From NCBI RefSeq assembly GCF_018612875.1, contig NZ_JAGGRI010000007.1, positions 124,001 through 188,000 of the forward strand: a stretch of DNA of 64,000 nt. Reading direction: 5' to 3'. The DNA is from Lysobacter sp. ISL-50. GTDB taxonomy: Bacteria; Pseudomonadota; Gammaproteobacteria; Xanthomonadales; Xanthomonadaceae. Numbering within the stretch: position 1 is the stretch's first letter; the number at the start of each line of letters is the position of its first letter. A program made the position numbers and the translations under genes. The notes beneath the pieces are model-generated. The model saw nothing but the letters and a program-made list of their open reading frames with translations, had not been told where the DNA came from and made no database searches. Positions 40,595 through 50,233 of this stretch are shown here, piece after piece.

Positions 40595-41182
40595 TCAACG
40601 CCGCCGCTGCGATTTGGCCAGCAACACCACCACCGCTCCGGTGCCGCCTTGCGCAGGCGGCGCGGAGTGGAAGGCGAGGATGTCCGCGCGCTGCCGCAGC
40701 ATCCGATCGACCAGATTCTTCAATACCGGCGCGCCGCGGCTGTCGAGGTAATCGTTGACGCCGTTGCGGCCCTTGCCGTGGATGATCCGCACGCAACCCA
40801 GCCCGTGTTCGCGCGCGTCGTTGAGAAACGCGCGCAGCAGGGCTTCGGCCTCGCGCACCGGGCTGCCGTGCAGGTCCAGTTCCTCTTGCGCGGACATCTC
40901 GCCGCGGCGCAGCCGGGCGAACACTTTCGGCGGCAGTTCGTCGCGGCGATAGCTCAGCGCGTCGCCGGCTTCCAGCAGGCTTTGATCGAGGGCGTGGCGG
41001 AATTCGTCGCGCGCCAGCGCTTCGTCGCGCTCGGCCATGCACGGCAACGGCCGCGGCTTGGGCGCGGCCGGCGGCGGCGCAGCATCGGGCAGGCGGCGCA
41101 CCTCGCCGATCGCGGCGCGGAACAGGGCCGCGTCGTCGTCGCCGTCGGTGTCTTCGTCGGGGCGGTCGGGCAGGGGCGTCAT
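40595..41182 (-). CDS. Smr domain protein
   Basis: A 195-residue cytoplasmic protein with a C-terminal Smr (small MutS-related) domain, which in characterised members is a nuclease acting on DNA or on stalled-ribosome mRNA. Motifs are QEELDLHGSPVREAEALLRAFL, CVRIIHGKGRNG and GGTGAVVVLL. The N-terminal 90 residues are acidic, then Pro-rich, with a conserved-looking FRHALDQSLLEAGDALSYRRDELPPK lead-in as in SmrA/YfcN-type proteins. Single gene. Confidence 0.9.
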   Translation of the reverse strand: MTPLPDRPDEDTDGDDDAALFRAAIGEVRRLPDAAPPPAAPKPRPLPCMAERDEALARDEFRHALDQSLLEAGDALSYRRDELPPKVFARLRRGEMSAQEELDLHGSPVREAEALLRAFLNDAREHGLGCVRIIHGKGRNGVNDYLDSRGAPVLKNLVDRMLRQRADILAFHSAPPAQGGTGAVVVLLAKSQRRR

Positions 41183-41665
41183 CGGCACAGGATAATCGCC
41201 GCGCGGCGCATGCGCGGGCGGCATCGCCGCGATCGCGCGCCCGGCGGCGCGGCGCCCGCGAATAAAAGCCCCGGCCCTTCCATGGGAACTGCGACCCGTC
41301 GGTATCGGGCCTGCACCGGGGAAACAGGTGTCAGGAACGGTGCTCCGCCGCGAAGTCCCCTCGCACCGTGCGCCGCGCATGTGTCGGCGGGCGCCGTGTG
41401 AGTGAAGTGGACCACGCGCGGCGGCGGGCGCGAGGCGGCGACTGTCAAAACTGACAGGCCGGGCGGGGCGGCGGGGTGGGCGGGATCGCGGCCGCGAACC
41501 CGCGAAGAATCGTGCGCGGCCGCGGATTGGGACCGCGCTGGACGGTGTCGCGGGCTGCGAGCGAATCGGCCGATTAAGCAAAGTCGCCGCGCGTCCTCGC
41601 GGCACGGATGCGCGGTTCGGCCCGCGTCGTCCCAGCCGATGCGAACCGTCAGCGCCCCGCGCGCG
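41183..41665. other. Intergenic region between Smr and LuxR genes
   Basis: About 480 bp, very GC-rich, without a supported gene on either strand. It contains the promoter of the Smr gene. No repeat of the families found elsewhere was seen. Confidence 0.5.
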
Positions 41666-42409
41666 TCACAGCACGATCAGGCCCATCGCCACCGCGCGCG
41701 CGCAGGCCGCGCGCCGGCCCTTGACGCCGAGCTTGCGCGAGACCTGCTGCAGATGAAAATTCACCGTGCGCTCGCTGATGCGCAGGATCATCGAGATTTC
41801 CCACGAGGTCTTGCCGATCGCCGACCAGCGCAGCACCTCGCGCTCGCGCGCGCTCAGCCGCGGCGCGCCGACCGGGCGGCGCAGCAGCCGATCCATCGCC
41901 GCGTGCATGCAGCTGACGAAATACACCGACTCGCCGAGCACCGGCAGAAGTTCGCGCGGGTCCAGCCGCGACTGCAGGGTGAAGGTAGTGAACGCCCACT
42001 GCGTGCCCGGCGACCAGCTCGGCACGGTGATGCCGCCGTGCAGGCCGAATTCGCCGGCCTGCACCAGGGTCTTGCGCGTGCGCAGCGCCAGCGCGATGCG
42101 CGGCGCCTCGTAACTGGTGTGTCCGCGCGAATTCCACGCCACCGCCGGAAAGCCTTCGCGCGACAGCACGATGCGCGGATCGGTCTGCTCCGAATCCGGC
42201 GTGGCCAGGCGCGGATAGGTCTTCGACCAATCGCTGTCGAAATCTTCGAAAAACACGAAGTCGCCGCCGTCGCCGAGCGGCTCGCGCAGCTTGGTCGCGT
42301 AACCGTGATGCCGGAACCCGGCCGCCCGCGTATAGGCGGTGGTGGCCGCTTTGACTTCCTCCAGCGTGCCGGCGCGCATTACCCGATCGATATGATCCCA
42401 ATACTCCAT
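41666..42409 (-). CDS. LuxR-family regulator with autoinducer-binding domain (solo)
   Basis: A 247-residue regulator. The N-terminal domain keeps a W-x3-Y pair in DWSKTYPRL, a later DP in EQTDPRI and VAWNSRG, the pocket positions of acyl-homoserine-lactone receptors. The C-terminal helix-turn-helix is [21 protein letters not shown] with [19 protein letters not shown]. There is no synthase gene nearby, so it is a solo that may sense exogenous or plant/host signals. It is divergent from surE, with 138 bp between. Confidence 0.88.
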   Translation of the reverse strand: MEYWDHIDRVMRAGTLEEVKAATTAYTRAAGFRHHGYATKLREPLGDGGDFVFFEDFDSDWSKTYPRLATPDSEQTDPRIVLSREGFPAVAWNSRGHTSYEAPRIALALRTRKTLVQAGEFGLHGGITVPSWSPGTQWAFTTFTLQSRLDPRELLPVLGESVYFVSCMHAAMDRLLRRPVGAPRLSAREREVLRWSAIGKTSWEISMILRISERTVNFHLQQVSRKLGVKGRRAACARAVAMGLIVL

Positions 42410-42547
42410 GCCGTACCTGTATACCTGCGTCCCGGCGGGCCGCGACCATCATACGCCGGCCCGCCGCGGGCCGCGGCGCGGGAAGGCGGTCGCCCTATCG
42501 GGTATCATTCGGGCTCTGATTGCCAGCCTTTTTCTCAGCGGAGCCTC

Positions 42548-43354
42548 ATGCGCGTATTGGTCAGCAACGACGACGGCGTCGACGCGCCCGGCATCCGTAT
42601 CCTCGCCCAGGGGCTGCGCGACGCCGGTCACGAAGTGCTGGTGGTCGCTCCCGATCGCGATCGTTCCGGCGCGAGCAATTCGCTGACGCTGGACATGCCG
42701 GTGCGGGTGAATCAGCTCGACGAGCGCACCTGGCGCGTCTACGGCACGCCCACCGACTGCGTGCACGTGGCCCTGGCCGGCATGCTCGAGCTGGAACCGG
42801 ACATCGTCGTGTCCGGGATCAACAACACCGCCAACATGGGCGACGACGTCATCTATTCGGGCACCGTCGCCGCGGCGATGGAAGGCCGGTTCCTGGGCCT
42901 GCCGGCGGTGGCGATGTCGCTGGCCACCGCCGATCACCACGGCCGCCACTACGAAACCGCCGCGCGCGCCGCGGTCGAGATCATCGCCCGCCTGCGCACC
43001 GATCCGCTGCCGGCCGACACCATCCTCAACGTCAACGTGCCCGATCTGCCCTGGTCGCAGGTCGCCGGTTTCGAAGTCACCCGGCTGGGCAACCGCCATC
43101 GCGCCGAGGCCTGCATCGAGCAGAAAGACCCGCGCGGCCGCCAGTGGTGGTGGATCGGTCCGGCCGGCGCCGAGGCCGACGCCGGCCCGGGCACGGATTT
43201 CCAGGCCGTGCGCACCGGCAATATCTCGATCACCCCGATCCACGTCGATCTGACCCGCTATCAGGCGCTGGAACAGGTCGCCAGCTGGGTCGGCGGCCTG
43301 GCCGCGGCGCTGGACGCGCCGGCGGCCGACGCCTCGGCGGAGCGCCGGGCATGA
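42548..43354 (+). CDS. surE: 5'/3'-nucleotidase SurE
   Basis: Stationary-phase survival phosphatase acting on nucleoside monophosphates. The 268 residues include [19 protein letters not shown] with the metal ligands [17 protein letters not shown], and [19 protein letters not shown]. It overlaps pcm by ATGA, the classic surE-pcm pair. Confidence 0.96.
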   Translation: MRVLVSNDDGVDAPGIRILAQGLRDAGHEVLVVAPDRDRSGASNSLTLDMPVRVNQLDERTWRVYGTPTDCVHVALAGMLELEPDIVVSGINNTANMGDDVIYSGTVAAAMEGRFLGLPAVAMSLATADHHGRHYETAARAAVEIIARLRTDPLPADTILNVNVPDLPWSQVAGFEVTRLGNRHRAEACIEQKDPRGRQWWWIGPAGAEADAGPGTDFQAVRTGNISITPIHVDLTRYQALEQVASWVGGLAAALDAPAADASAERRA

Positions 43355-44031
43355 TCCAGCGCATGCGCCTGCAGCCCGAAGCCATCGGCAGCGGCCTGAC
43401 CTCGCAGCGCGTGCGCGACCGCCTGGTCGAGCGCCTGCGCGAGGCCGGCATCCGCGACGAACGCGTGCTCAACGCGATCCGCACCGTGCCGCGCCATCTG
43501 TTCGTCGATGAAGCCCTGGCGATGCGCGCCTACGAAGACACCGCGCTGCCGATCGGCCACGGCCAGACCATTTCCCAGCCGTGGGTGGTGGCGAGGATGA
43601 CCGAGGCGCTGTTCGAGGACGGCGTGCCGGCCAAGGTGCTGGAGATCGGCACCGGCTCGGGTTACCAGGCCGCGATCCTGGCCGCGCTGGGCCTGGAAGT
43701 GCACACCGTCGAGCGCATCGGCGAGTTGCTGCGCACCGCGCGCAAGCGCTTCCGCCAGCTCGGCCTGAACGTGCGCAGCAAGCACGACGACGGCCGCATC
43801 GGCTGGCCCGAGAACGGCCCCTTCGACGCGATCATCGTCACTGCCGCCGCGCCGGCGCTGGTCGATGCATTGACCGATCAGCTCGCCGTCAACGGCACGC
43901 TGATCGCGCCGGTCGGCGCATCGTCCTCGCAGTCGCTGCTCAAGCTGCGCAAGGACGCCGACGGCAACATCGTCCAACACACGCTCGCGCCGGTGGTGTT
44001 CGTGCCGCTGCTGTCGGGCATGATCGACTGA
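43351..44031 (+). CDS. pcm: Protein-L-isoaspartate O-methyltransferase
   Basis: Repairs isoaspartyl residues by SAM-dependent methylation. The 226 residues show the family start [52 protein letters not shown] and the SAM site [16 protein letters not shown]. It is translationally coupled to surE. Confidence 0.96.
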   Translation: MIQRMRLQPEAIGSGLTSQRVRDRLVERLREAGIRDERVLNAIRTVPRHLFVDEALAMRAYEDTALPIGHGQTISQPWVVARMTEALFEDGVPAKVLEIGTGSGYQAAILAALGLEVHTVERIGELLRTARKRFRQLGLNVRSKHDDGRIGWPENGPFDAIIVTAAAPALVDALTDQLAVNGTLIAPVGASSSQSLLKLRKDADGNIVQHTLAPVVFVPLLSGMID

Positions 44032-44058
44032 CCCTCGCAGCCGACAGGAATTCCCCCC

Positions 44059-44670
44059 TTGAAGATTTTCGGCCCGCTCTACGAGCGCACCATCACCTGG
44101 GCCCGGCACCGGCACGCGCCGGCCTACCTGACCGGCCTGAGCTTCATCGAGGCGATCATCTTCCCGGTGATGCCCGAGGTGATGCTGGCGCCGATGTCGG
44201 TGGCGCAGCCGCGGCGCGCGTTCTGGTTCGCCACCTTGAGCCTGATAGGCTCGATGGCCGGCGCGCTGGTGGGCTATGCGCTGGGCCATTACGCCTTCGA
44301 AGCGCTGAAGCCGATGTTCGCCGCGCTGGGCATGCTGCCGGCGATCGAGTCGGGCATCGCCACCGTGCAGGCCAAGATGGTCGAGTCGCCGTGGGCGGTG
44401 TTCGCGTTCCTGGTGCTCGGCGGCTTCATGCCGATTCCGATGAAGGTGTTCACCTGGGCGTCGGGCATCGTCGGCGTGCCTATGTTGCAATACATCCCGA
44501 GCATGTTGATCGGCCGCGGCAAGCGCGTGTATCTGCTGGCGCTGGCGATCCGCATCGGCGGCGAACGCGCCGAGCAGGCGCTGCGGCGCTACATCGAGCC
44601 GATCGGCTGGATCGCCACCGCGCTGGTGGTGGCCGCGGTCGCCTGGTTGGTCTGGCGTTCACAGCACTGA
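44059..44670 (+). CDS. YqaA/DedA family membrane protein
   Basis: A 203-residue inner-membrane protein with four to five helices. SFIEAIIFPVMPEVMLAPM and GYALGHYAFE match the DedA-related YqaA group. DedA-type proteins influence membrane lipid homeostasis and division. The start is TTG (44059) with AGGAA upstream; no ATG fits the helix pattern. Location between pcm and nlpD is conserved in related genomes. Confidence 0.88.
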   Translation: MKIFGPLYERTITWARHRHAPAYLTGLSFIEAIIFPVMPEVMLAPMSVAQPRRAFWFATLSLIGSMAGALVGYALGHYAFEALKPMFAALGMLPAIESGIATVQAKMVESPWAVFAFLVLGGFMPIPMKVFTWASGIVGVPMLQYIPSMLIGRGKRVYLLALAIRIGGERAEQALRRYIEPIGWIATALVVAAVAWLVWRSQH

Positions 44671-44766
44671 GCCGGGCCTGACGCCACACTGGCGCAGGCG
44701 GCAATACCCCACCGGCGCACCACCGGACACAACGCGCGCGAGCAGCGGCGCGGCAAGAGGACAGGC

Positions 44767-45582
44767 ATGAGCAAGACGACCCGAACCCCGACCTTGGCGA
44801 TGGCTTCCTGCGTATTGGCCTCGCTCGTCCTGATCGGTTGTTCGAGTACGGTCGTCCGCGAACCCAACCGCGGCGGCGGACGCCCCAGCGCCTCGCGCCC
44901 GAGCGGCTCGCGTCCCGCGCCGCCGCCGGCGTCGCGGCCGAAGTACGGCGCCACCGTCACCGTCCAGCGCGGCGAAGGCCTGTATCGCATCGCCACCAAC
45001 AACGGCATCCAACTGGCCGACTTGGCCGCCTGGAACAATCTGTCGCCGCCTTACAGCCTGTATCCCGGCCAGCGCCTGCGCCTGTATCCGCAAAGCGGCG
45101 GCCGGCCCTCGTCGGGTTCGGCCGGCGGTGCTTCTCCGGTCGCCGGCGGCACCACCACCGCGCCGCGGCCGAGTACGCCGCCGCCGGTTGCGGCCGCGCC
45201 GGTCGACAGCGGCATCCGCTGGCGCTGGCCGTCCGACGGCCCGCTGCTGGGCCGTTACCTCGCTAACGAACCAACCAAGCAGGGCATCGACATCGGCGGC
45301 GCCAGCGGCGCCCCGGTGCGCGCGGCCGCCGACGGCGTGGTCGTTTATTCGGGCACCGGCCTGGTCGGCTACGGCGAGCTGATCATCGTCAAGCACAACG
45401 AACAATGGCTGTCGGCCTACGGCCACAACCGCAAGCGGCTGGTCAACGAAGGCCAATTGGTCAAGGCCGGCGACCAGATCGCCGAGATGGGCCGCAGCGG
45501 CGCGGCGCGCGACATGCTGCACTTCGAAGTGCGCTACAACGCCAAGCCGGTCGATCCGATGTTGTACCTGCCGGCGAAATAG
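44767..45582 (+). CDS. nlpD: NlpD-type LysM/LytM lipoprotein
   Basis: Outer-membrane lipoprotein (lipobox IGC, Cys25) of 271 residues that activates the division amidase. A LysM repeat (TVTVQRGEGLYRIATNN) lies near residues 60-105 and a LytM/M23 domain at 150-271. The first zinc His is replaced in TKQGIDIGG, so the M23 site is degenerate, as in E. coli NlpD, which is a regulator rather than an enzyme. The ending LHFEVRYNAKPVDPMLYLP is characteristic. No rpoS gene follows. Confidence 0.93.
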   Translation: MSKTTRTPTLAMASCVLASLVLIGCSSTVVREPNRGGGRPSASRPSGSRPAPPPASRPKYGATVTVQRGEGLYRIATNNGIQLADLAAWNNLSPPYSLYPGQRLRLYPQSGGRPSSGSAGGASPVAGGTTTAPRPSTPPPVAAAPVDSGIRWRWPSDGPLLGRYLANEPTKQGIDIGGASGAPVRAAADGVVVYSGTGLVGYGELIIVKHNEQWLSAYGHNRKRLVNEGQLVKAGDQIAEMGRSGAARDMLHFEVRYNAKPVDPMLYLPAK

Positions 45583-45612
45583 TCGCTCTCGCGAATCGTC
45601 TGAAGGATCAGC

Positions 45613-46236
45613 ATGTCGACACCGCCGGATGCAACCCGGGCCGGGCCGCCGCCGGGCTCGCCCGATGACGGCGACGATCTTCGATGGGACGGCATCGAAG
45701 CCACGCCAGGGCTGATCCAGACCCGGCCGCTCGATGCGGGCGACCGCGAGGTGTTGGTCTGCATGCAGTCGGGCGCCAGCGGAATCATCGGTTTCGTGGG
45801 CGCGATGGCCCTGATCATCGCGATCGTATTCGGGGTGACCGGGATCTACAGCCTGGACATTCGCGCGGTCGCGGCCATCGTTTTTGGCGTTGTCTGCGTC
45901 CTGGTCGCACCGGCCTTTTTGATGTCGAAAGAGGACGTCAGGCTGCGCTCGGATCTGGATGCCGGCATCAAACTGATCGTATCCGGCCGCATCGACCGCA
46001 TGGGCTCCGAAGAGGGCGACGGCCCCGGTTTCGTTACCGTGCTGAGCGGCGAAACGCCACCGCGGAAGCTCGAGTTTTTCGTGGAAAAGCGTTTGTACCA
46101 GTTGGTCAAGCCGGAAGACATCGTGCGTATTGCCTACGTTCCGCTCAGCAAGACGATCCTTCAGCTGAAGGCCGGGCATTGCAGCTACTGCCGGCGCCCG
46201 GACCCGACCAAGGGCGCGGCGAATACGGCGGCGTGA
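45613..46236 (+). CDS. Two-helix membrane protein of a local paralogue family (copy 1)
   Basis: A 207-residue protein that I cannot assign to a known family. A polar N-terminus (1-55) is followed by two helices (about 57-79 and 84-104) and a beta-rich domain starting with LRSDLDAGIKLIVSGRIDRM and ending VRIAYVPLSKTILQLK. The signature D-L/I-x2-G-I/T-K after the helices and V-x-I/V-x-Y-x-P near the end recur in the next gene (twice) and at 50234 and 51028. Its upstream sequence matches that of the next gene, showing tandem duplication. Confidence 0.8.
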   Translation: MSTPPDATRAGPPPGSPDDGDDLRWDGIEATPGLIQTRPLDAGDREVLVCMQSGASGIIGFVGAMALIIAIVFGVTGIYSLDIRAVAAIVFGVVCVLVAPAFLMSKEDVRLRSDLDAGIKLIVSGRIDRMGSEEGDGPGFVTVLSGETPPRKLEFFVEKRLYQLVKPEDIVRIAYVPLSKTILQLKAGHCSYCRRPDPTKGAANTAA

Positions 46237-46328
46237 GGGGCGCGGCACCGCGTGTCCCGCCCGGACGGCGCGTTAGGATGGAATCTGTCGAAGCTCGCGC
46301 GGCTGGCGAAACAGTCTGAAGGATCAGC

Positions 46329-47537
46329 ATGTCGGCACCGCCGGAACAAACGCAGACCCAGCCGCTGAGCCAGGACGAGATCGCTCGCCTGGATGCGCTC
46401 AAGTCCGATGGCGCGCTTTCGGGGATAGCGTTCTTCGTGATCACGCTCTTAGTGGTGATGGTGACGTGGGAGCGTTACGGCGTTTTCTGGACGGTGATGG
46501 CGTTGCTGGCCGGCCTGGCGATGACCGCGCTGACGGTGCTGGTCAGCTACAGCACGAGTACGAGCCTGCAGGCCGATATCGACGGCGGCATCAAGCGGCT
46601 GGTCGCGGCGAAGGTGGTGAAAGTCGTTCATGGCGGCGAGCAGTCGCGCTATCGCATCGAACTGCTGACGCAGGAAACGCCGCCGTGCAAGCTCGAATTC
46701 ACCCTGCCGGAACGTGAGTTCTTCGAGGTCGAGTACGGCGAGCAAGTCCAGGTCGCCTATGCGCCGGCCAGCAAGACCGTCATCAACGTCGTCGCGGTGG
46801 GCTACGAATACACGCTCGGTGCGGAGGATGCGGCCTGGCAGGCCGCAGTGGAGCAAAACGACTCGGCGCAGGCGCGTCTGGAACTGCGCAGGACGCAGCG
46901 CGATGCGGCGCGAAAGCTGCGGCAGGCGACGGCGTCCGCGCAACCGGCGGGCGATACCCCTGACGATGTCTGCGAACTTCGCCCGCAAGCAACTGTGAGC
47001 ATGGACAGCACGCCGCAGCGGGCAGCGCCGCGCATTACCGAGCCGCTCAGCGCGCGCGACCGGGACCGGCTGGCTCCGACGCGAATGGGTGGTTGCCGAA
47101 TCGTCGCTTTCCTGGGCGTTCTGGGATTGGTTTTCGCGGCGATATGGGCGCTGGCCGGAATGGGCGGCATCGGCGCTGGAGCGAGCGCAGCGACCGCCGC
47201 CATTACGGTCGTCGTTCTCGGCTGGGTCGGTTTCATGCTGGCGAATGAAGACGACAAGTTGCAGTCGGATCTCGATGAAGGAATCAAGGTGAGCGTCCGC
47301 GGCCGCATCAGCCATATGCGCACCGAGAGTTCCGAAGGCGGCAGCCCCTACAGCTTCATCACGGTGACGACCGATGAATCGCCGCCGCAGACGATCATGT
47401 TCGTGGTGGAGAGCCGCTTGTACCATGCGCTGCTGCCGGAAGATGCGGTGCGCATCGTCTACGTCCCGGTGAGCAAGACGATTCTGCATCTGCAAACCGA
47501 CACCTACCGTTATTCCTTGCGCCAGAAATCGGACTGA
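46329..47537 (+). CDS. Double-domain member of the two-helix membrane family (copies 2 and 3)
   Basis: A 402-residue protein made of two complete copies of the domain in the preceding gene. Copy 2: helices about 29-47 and 51-72, then LQADIDGGIKRLV and VQVAYAPASKTVINV. A charged linker with likely coiled coil (ARLELRRTQRDAARKLRQ) follows. Copy 3: helices about 256-276 and 282-304, then LQSDLDEGIKVSVRGRI and VRIVYVPVSKTILHL. Copy 3 is closer to the previous gene than to copy 2. Met225 (47001) marks the apparent start of copy 3, suggesting fusion of two formerly separate genes. Confidence 0.8.
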   Translation: MSAPPEQTQTQPLSQDEIARLDALKSDGALSGIAFFVITLLVVMVTWERYGVFWTVMALLAGLAMTALTVLVSYSTSTSLQADIDGGIKRLVAAKVVKVVHGGEQSRYRIELLTQETPPCKLEFTLPEREFFEVEYGEQVQVAYAPASKTVINVVAVGYEYTLGAEDAAWQAAVEQNDSAQARLELRRTQRDAARKLRQATASAQPAGDTPDDVCELRPQATVSMDSTPQRAAPRITEPLSARDRDRLAPTRMGGCRIVAFLGVLGLVFAAIWALAGMGGIGAGASAATAAITVVVLGWVGFMLANEDDKLQSDLDEGIKVSVRGRISHMRTESSEGGSPYSFITVTTDESPPQTIMFVVESRLYHALLPEDAVRIVYVPVSKTILHLQTDTYRYSLRQKSD

Positions 47538-47629
47538 GCGCGATCCACGGCGACCCGGGCGCGATGGCGCCGATGTCTGTGCGGTCGTCGGTGGCGATGT
47601 CCTGAAATCGCGCCGGCTCAGCGACCCCG

Positions 47630-47830
47630 ATGCCGGACGTTTTGGCGCGATACCTCGAAGACAGGGACGGCCCGCTGCCGCAGATCGAACTCGCCTTCGT
47701 CGAGGGCGACTGCGTGGTCACAGCGCTCGGTATCTGTTCGGCGCCTGCCACGCCAGTGACATCTGCAATAGCACGAAACGAACCAATAGCACTGGTGAGC
47801 GCCTGGCCGTCGCAACTAGCATCGACATGA
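47630..47830 (+). pseudogene. Possible gene fragment in the 47538-47876 gap
   Basis: An open frame of 66 codons. The first 35 residues (MPDVLARYLEDRDGPLPQIE, then LAFVEGDCVVTAL) have protein-like composition and GC-rich third positions; the remaining codons lose that bias (ACA, TCT, GCA, ATA, CTA). This looks like the 5' end of a decayed gene. The rest of this 339-bp gap shows nothing else. Confidence 0.3.
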
Positions 47831-47876
47831 AGCCGTGCGGCGTTCGCCGTGCGCCGGTCCACTCGATGAGGCGTGC

Positions 47877-49217
47877 ATGAAGTCAGCGATATGGGCGGGT
47901 GTGTTGAGCATGACGCTGTCGTTCGCCCCGTCCACTGCGATTGCCGCCGAAAGCGCGACGAAAACGCCGGACGAATCCGCGATTCCCCCCGAGCGCGCCG
48001 TCCAGGTGTTCGCGCTGGCGCGCACATTGTGCGAACGCGACGCCGGCGAGCTGTGGGGCGCATCGTTGTGCGCGCCGATCATGCTGGTGGATCCGAAAAC
48101 CCGCGCCATCCTCGCCAGCCAGGCGGATGCCGACGGCGCCTTGAAGGTCAGCGGCGCGGTCTTCATCGGCAGCCTGCCGGCCAAGGACAACGCCGCCAAT
48201 ACCGCGACGCACTGGTCGGGCACGCACTGGACTCAGCTGGTCTGGCCGTTGCCCGAGGATGCGGCGCGGCGCTCGGTACTGATCGCGCACGAACTGTTCC
48301 ACCGCTTGCATCCGCAGTTGCGCATCGCTGCCGTGGAAGGCGGCGACAATACGCATCTGGATACGTTCGAAGGCCGTTACGCGTTGCAACTGGAATGGCG
48401 CGCGCTGGCCGCCGCGTTGCTGGCCGATGATAAGCAGGCCCAGCGTCTGGCCATCGACGATGCGCTGGCGTTCCGCGCCGATCGTTATCGGCGTTTCCCC
48501 AAGGCCGCGAACGACGAGGCCGCGCTGGAACTCAACGAAGGCCTGGCCGAATACACCGGCGTGATGGTCGGCGAGGCCACGCCGGAACGGCGTCTGCAGG
48601 CCGCGCTGCACGATCTGCGCGTGCATGTCGGCGATCCGAGCTTCGTGCGTTCCTTCGCTTACGCCACCGGTCCGGCTTATGGACTGTTGCTGGACCGCCG
48701 CGCGCCGGGTTGGCGCGAACGGCTCGCGACGCCTGCGAGTCTGTATTCGCTGCTGTCCGCCACTGCGGGCGCCGACGAGAATGCGGGCACGCAGACCTTG
48801 GGCCAGCGTGCCGCGCGTTACGACGGCGCAGCCTTGCGCGAGAGCGAGCAAGTACGCGAACTCGCACGTCAGCGCGCGTTCGCGGACAACCTGCGTCGCT
48901 TTGTCGACGGCCCGGTACTGCGCGTGCCATTGCAGCATATGAATATCCAGTTCGATCCGCGCAATCTGCAAGCCTTGGGCGAGCACGGAACGGTCTATCC
49001 GGGTCTGCGCATCAGCGACGACTGGGGCACGCTGGAGGTCAGCGAAGGCGCCTTGATGAAACCCGATTGGCGCACGCTGGTTCTCGTGGCGCCGTCGAAG
49101 AAGACCCGCGGCAGCGAGGTATCGGGAGCCGGTTGGAAGCTGCGGCTCAAGTCCGGTTGGGGGTTGGCGGCCGGCGAGCGTCCAGGCGATCGGGTGTTGC
49201 AGCAAGTCGCGAAATAA
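47877..49217 (+). CDS. Exported HEXXH zinc peptidase of unassigned family
   Basis: A 446-residue protein with a signal peptide ending near TAIAAES. The zinc motif HELFH (138-142) sits in SVLIAHELFHRLHPQL, and a Glu in ELNEGLAEYTGVMVG (about 221-225) gives the third ligand of a gluzincin. I do not recognise the exact peptidase family. The C-terminal 120 residues are beta-rich (ISDDWGTLEVSEGALM). The start at the second Met was chosen because it begins the signal peptide. It lies in the accessory region between members of the two-helix family. Confidence 0.78.
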   Translation: MKSAIWAGVLSMTLSFAPSTAIAAESATKTPDESAIPPERAVQVFALARTLCERDAGELWGASLCAPIMLVDPKTRAILASQADADGALKVSGAVFIGSLPAKDNAANTATHWSGTHWTQLVWPLPEDAARRSVLIAHELFHRLHPQLRIAAVEGGDNTHLDTFEGRYALQLEWRALAAALLADDKQAQRLAIDDALAFRADRYRRFPKAANDEAALELNEGLAEYTGVMVGEATPERRLQAALHDLRVHVGDPSFVRSFAYATGPAYGLLLDRRAPGWRERLATPASLYSLLSATAGADENAGTQTLGQRAARYDGAALRESEQVRELARQRAFADNLRRFVDGPVLRVPLQHMNIQFDPRNLQALGEHGTVYPGLRISDDWGTLEVSEGALMKPDWRTLVLVAPSKKTRGSEVSGAGWKLRLKSGWGLAAGERPGDRVLQQVAK

Positions 49218-50233
49218 GCGATGTCACGGTGCAGGACTTCAGTCTGCGCAACGCATCAGCCCGGTCCTGGTTTGATGAACGCGGTTTCCGGTGCAACGAA
49301 TTCAGGCGCGGCGATGAGCGGCGACAGGAAGGCGACAGGTGGCGGCTGGATGCACGCAGTTCCGATGCAAGTGTGGAACGAGTCATGACAGGGCGCTGAG
49401 ATTCGTTTTCCCCGTAAAACGCCGGCTTTGCGCATGGTCGCGGCTTGTCGGCGAAGCGACTGCGCGATCTGATGCGAATGCCGTCGTTGCCAGGGCCGCA
49501 TTGCGCAAGAAAACCGGGCTTATATCGCAGATCGAAATAATCGTCGGCCGAATCGATCGAATGCATGCCGTATTCGAATACTTGTTCGGTAAATCGCGTG
49601 CTAGTGTCCGCGCCGCGGTGCGACTGTGGCTGCTGCGAGCGATGTTCTCGCGCGGCGTGCGCCTGTACCGATGCGGAATGGAACCGCAATGGAGTACGAG
49701 CGGGCCAAGGGATCGGCGCATCGACATCACCGGACGAAACCCAACCCTGCCGTTGCGCGACTTCGACGTCGCGCAAGCCGGGCTGCGTTTTTTCAGCAGT
49801 TATGTACGCATCGCGATGACGGTATCGCGTCGGTGCACACGGGTTTGTGCGCATCGCGCGAGTCGCGCATGCAAGTAAAAGCGGCGCGCGTACCTAGGGT
49901 GATTACTAGGTTCGAAATCGCACTGAACATCGATAAAAGGCTGGAAAAAACCGATGAAAGGTCGATGAAAAAATTCTGATTCGTTGCGACTGATTCGATA
50001 CAAGTTACGCGCGCAACAAATGATCGTATTCGCGTCGCTTGCGCGCATTGCAGCGCAGTCGCGATGAATGTGATCGGCGCATCGCGCGAATGCGCAAACG
50101 GCGCGCAGAACTCGGAAATAAAGCTCGATGGCGCTTGACCGTCGCCCGCATGCAAGTACAGCTTCGATGCATGCGGCACGCAAAGTTTCGTTTCGCCGCC
50201 CCGCACACTTCCCCCGCCGCAAGAAGAACGCAC
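49218..50233. other. One-kilobase gene-free region
   Basis: Open frames on both strands exist but have random composition and no recognisable protein. Base composition is AT-richer than the genes, especially 49880-50060. A short inverted repeat ACCTAG/CTAGGT lies at 49892-49911. The phrase CGCATGCAAGTA occurs twice (about 49866 and 50147). It could be a decayed insertion or a regulatory region for the gene at 50234. Confidence 0.5.

Noticed and set aside
45583-46328. rpoS after nlpD
   Set aside because: The nlpD-rpoS order of enterobacteria was expected, but the following genes are membrane proteins without sigma-factor motifs.
49147-49854. Minus-strand open frame of 235 codons
   Set aside because: Composition is random, it overlaps the end of the peptidase gene, and no recognisable domain is present.
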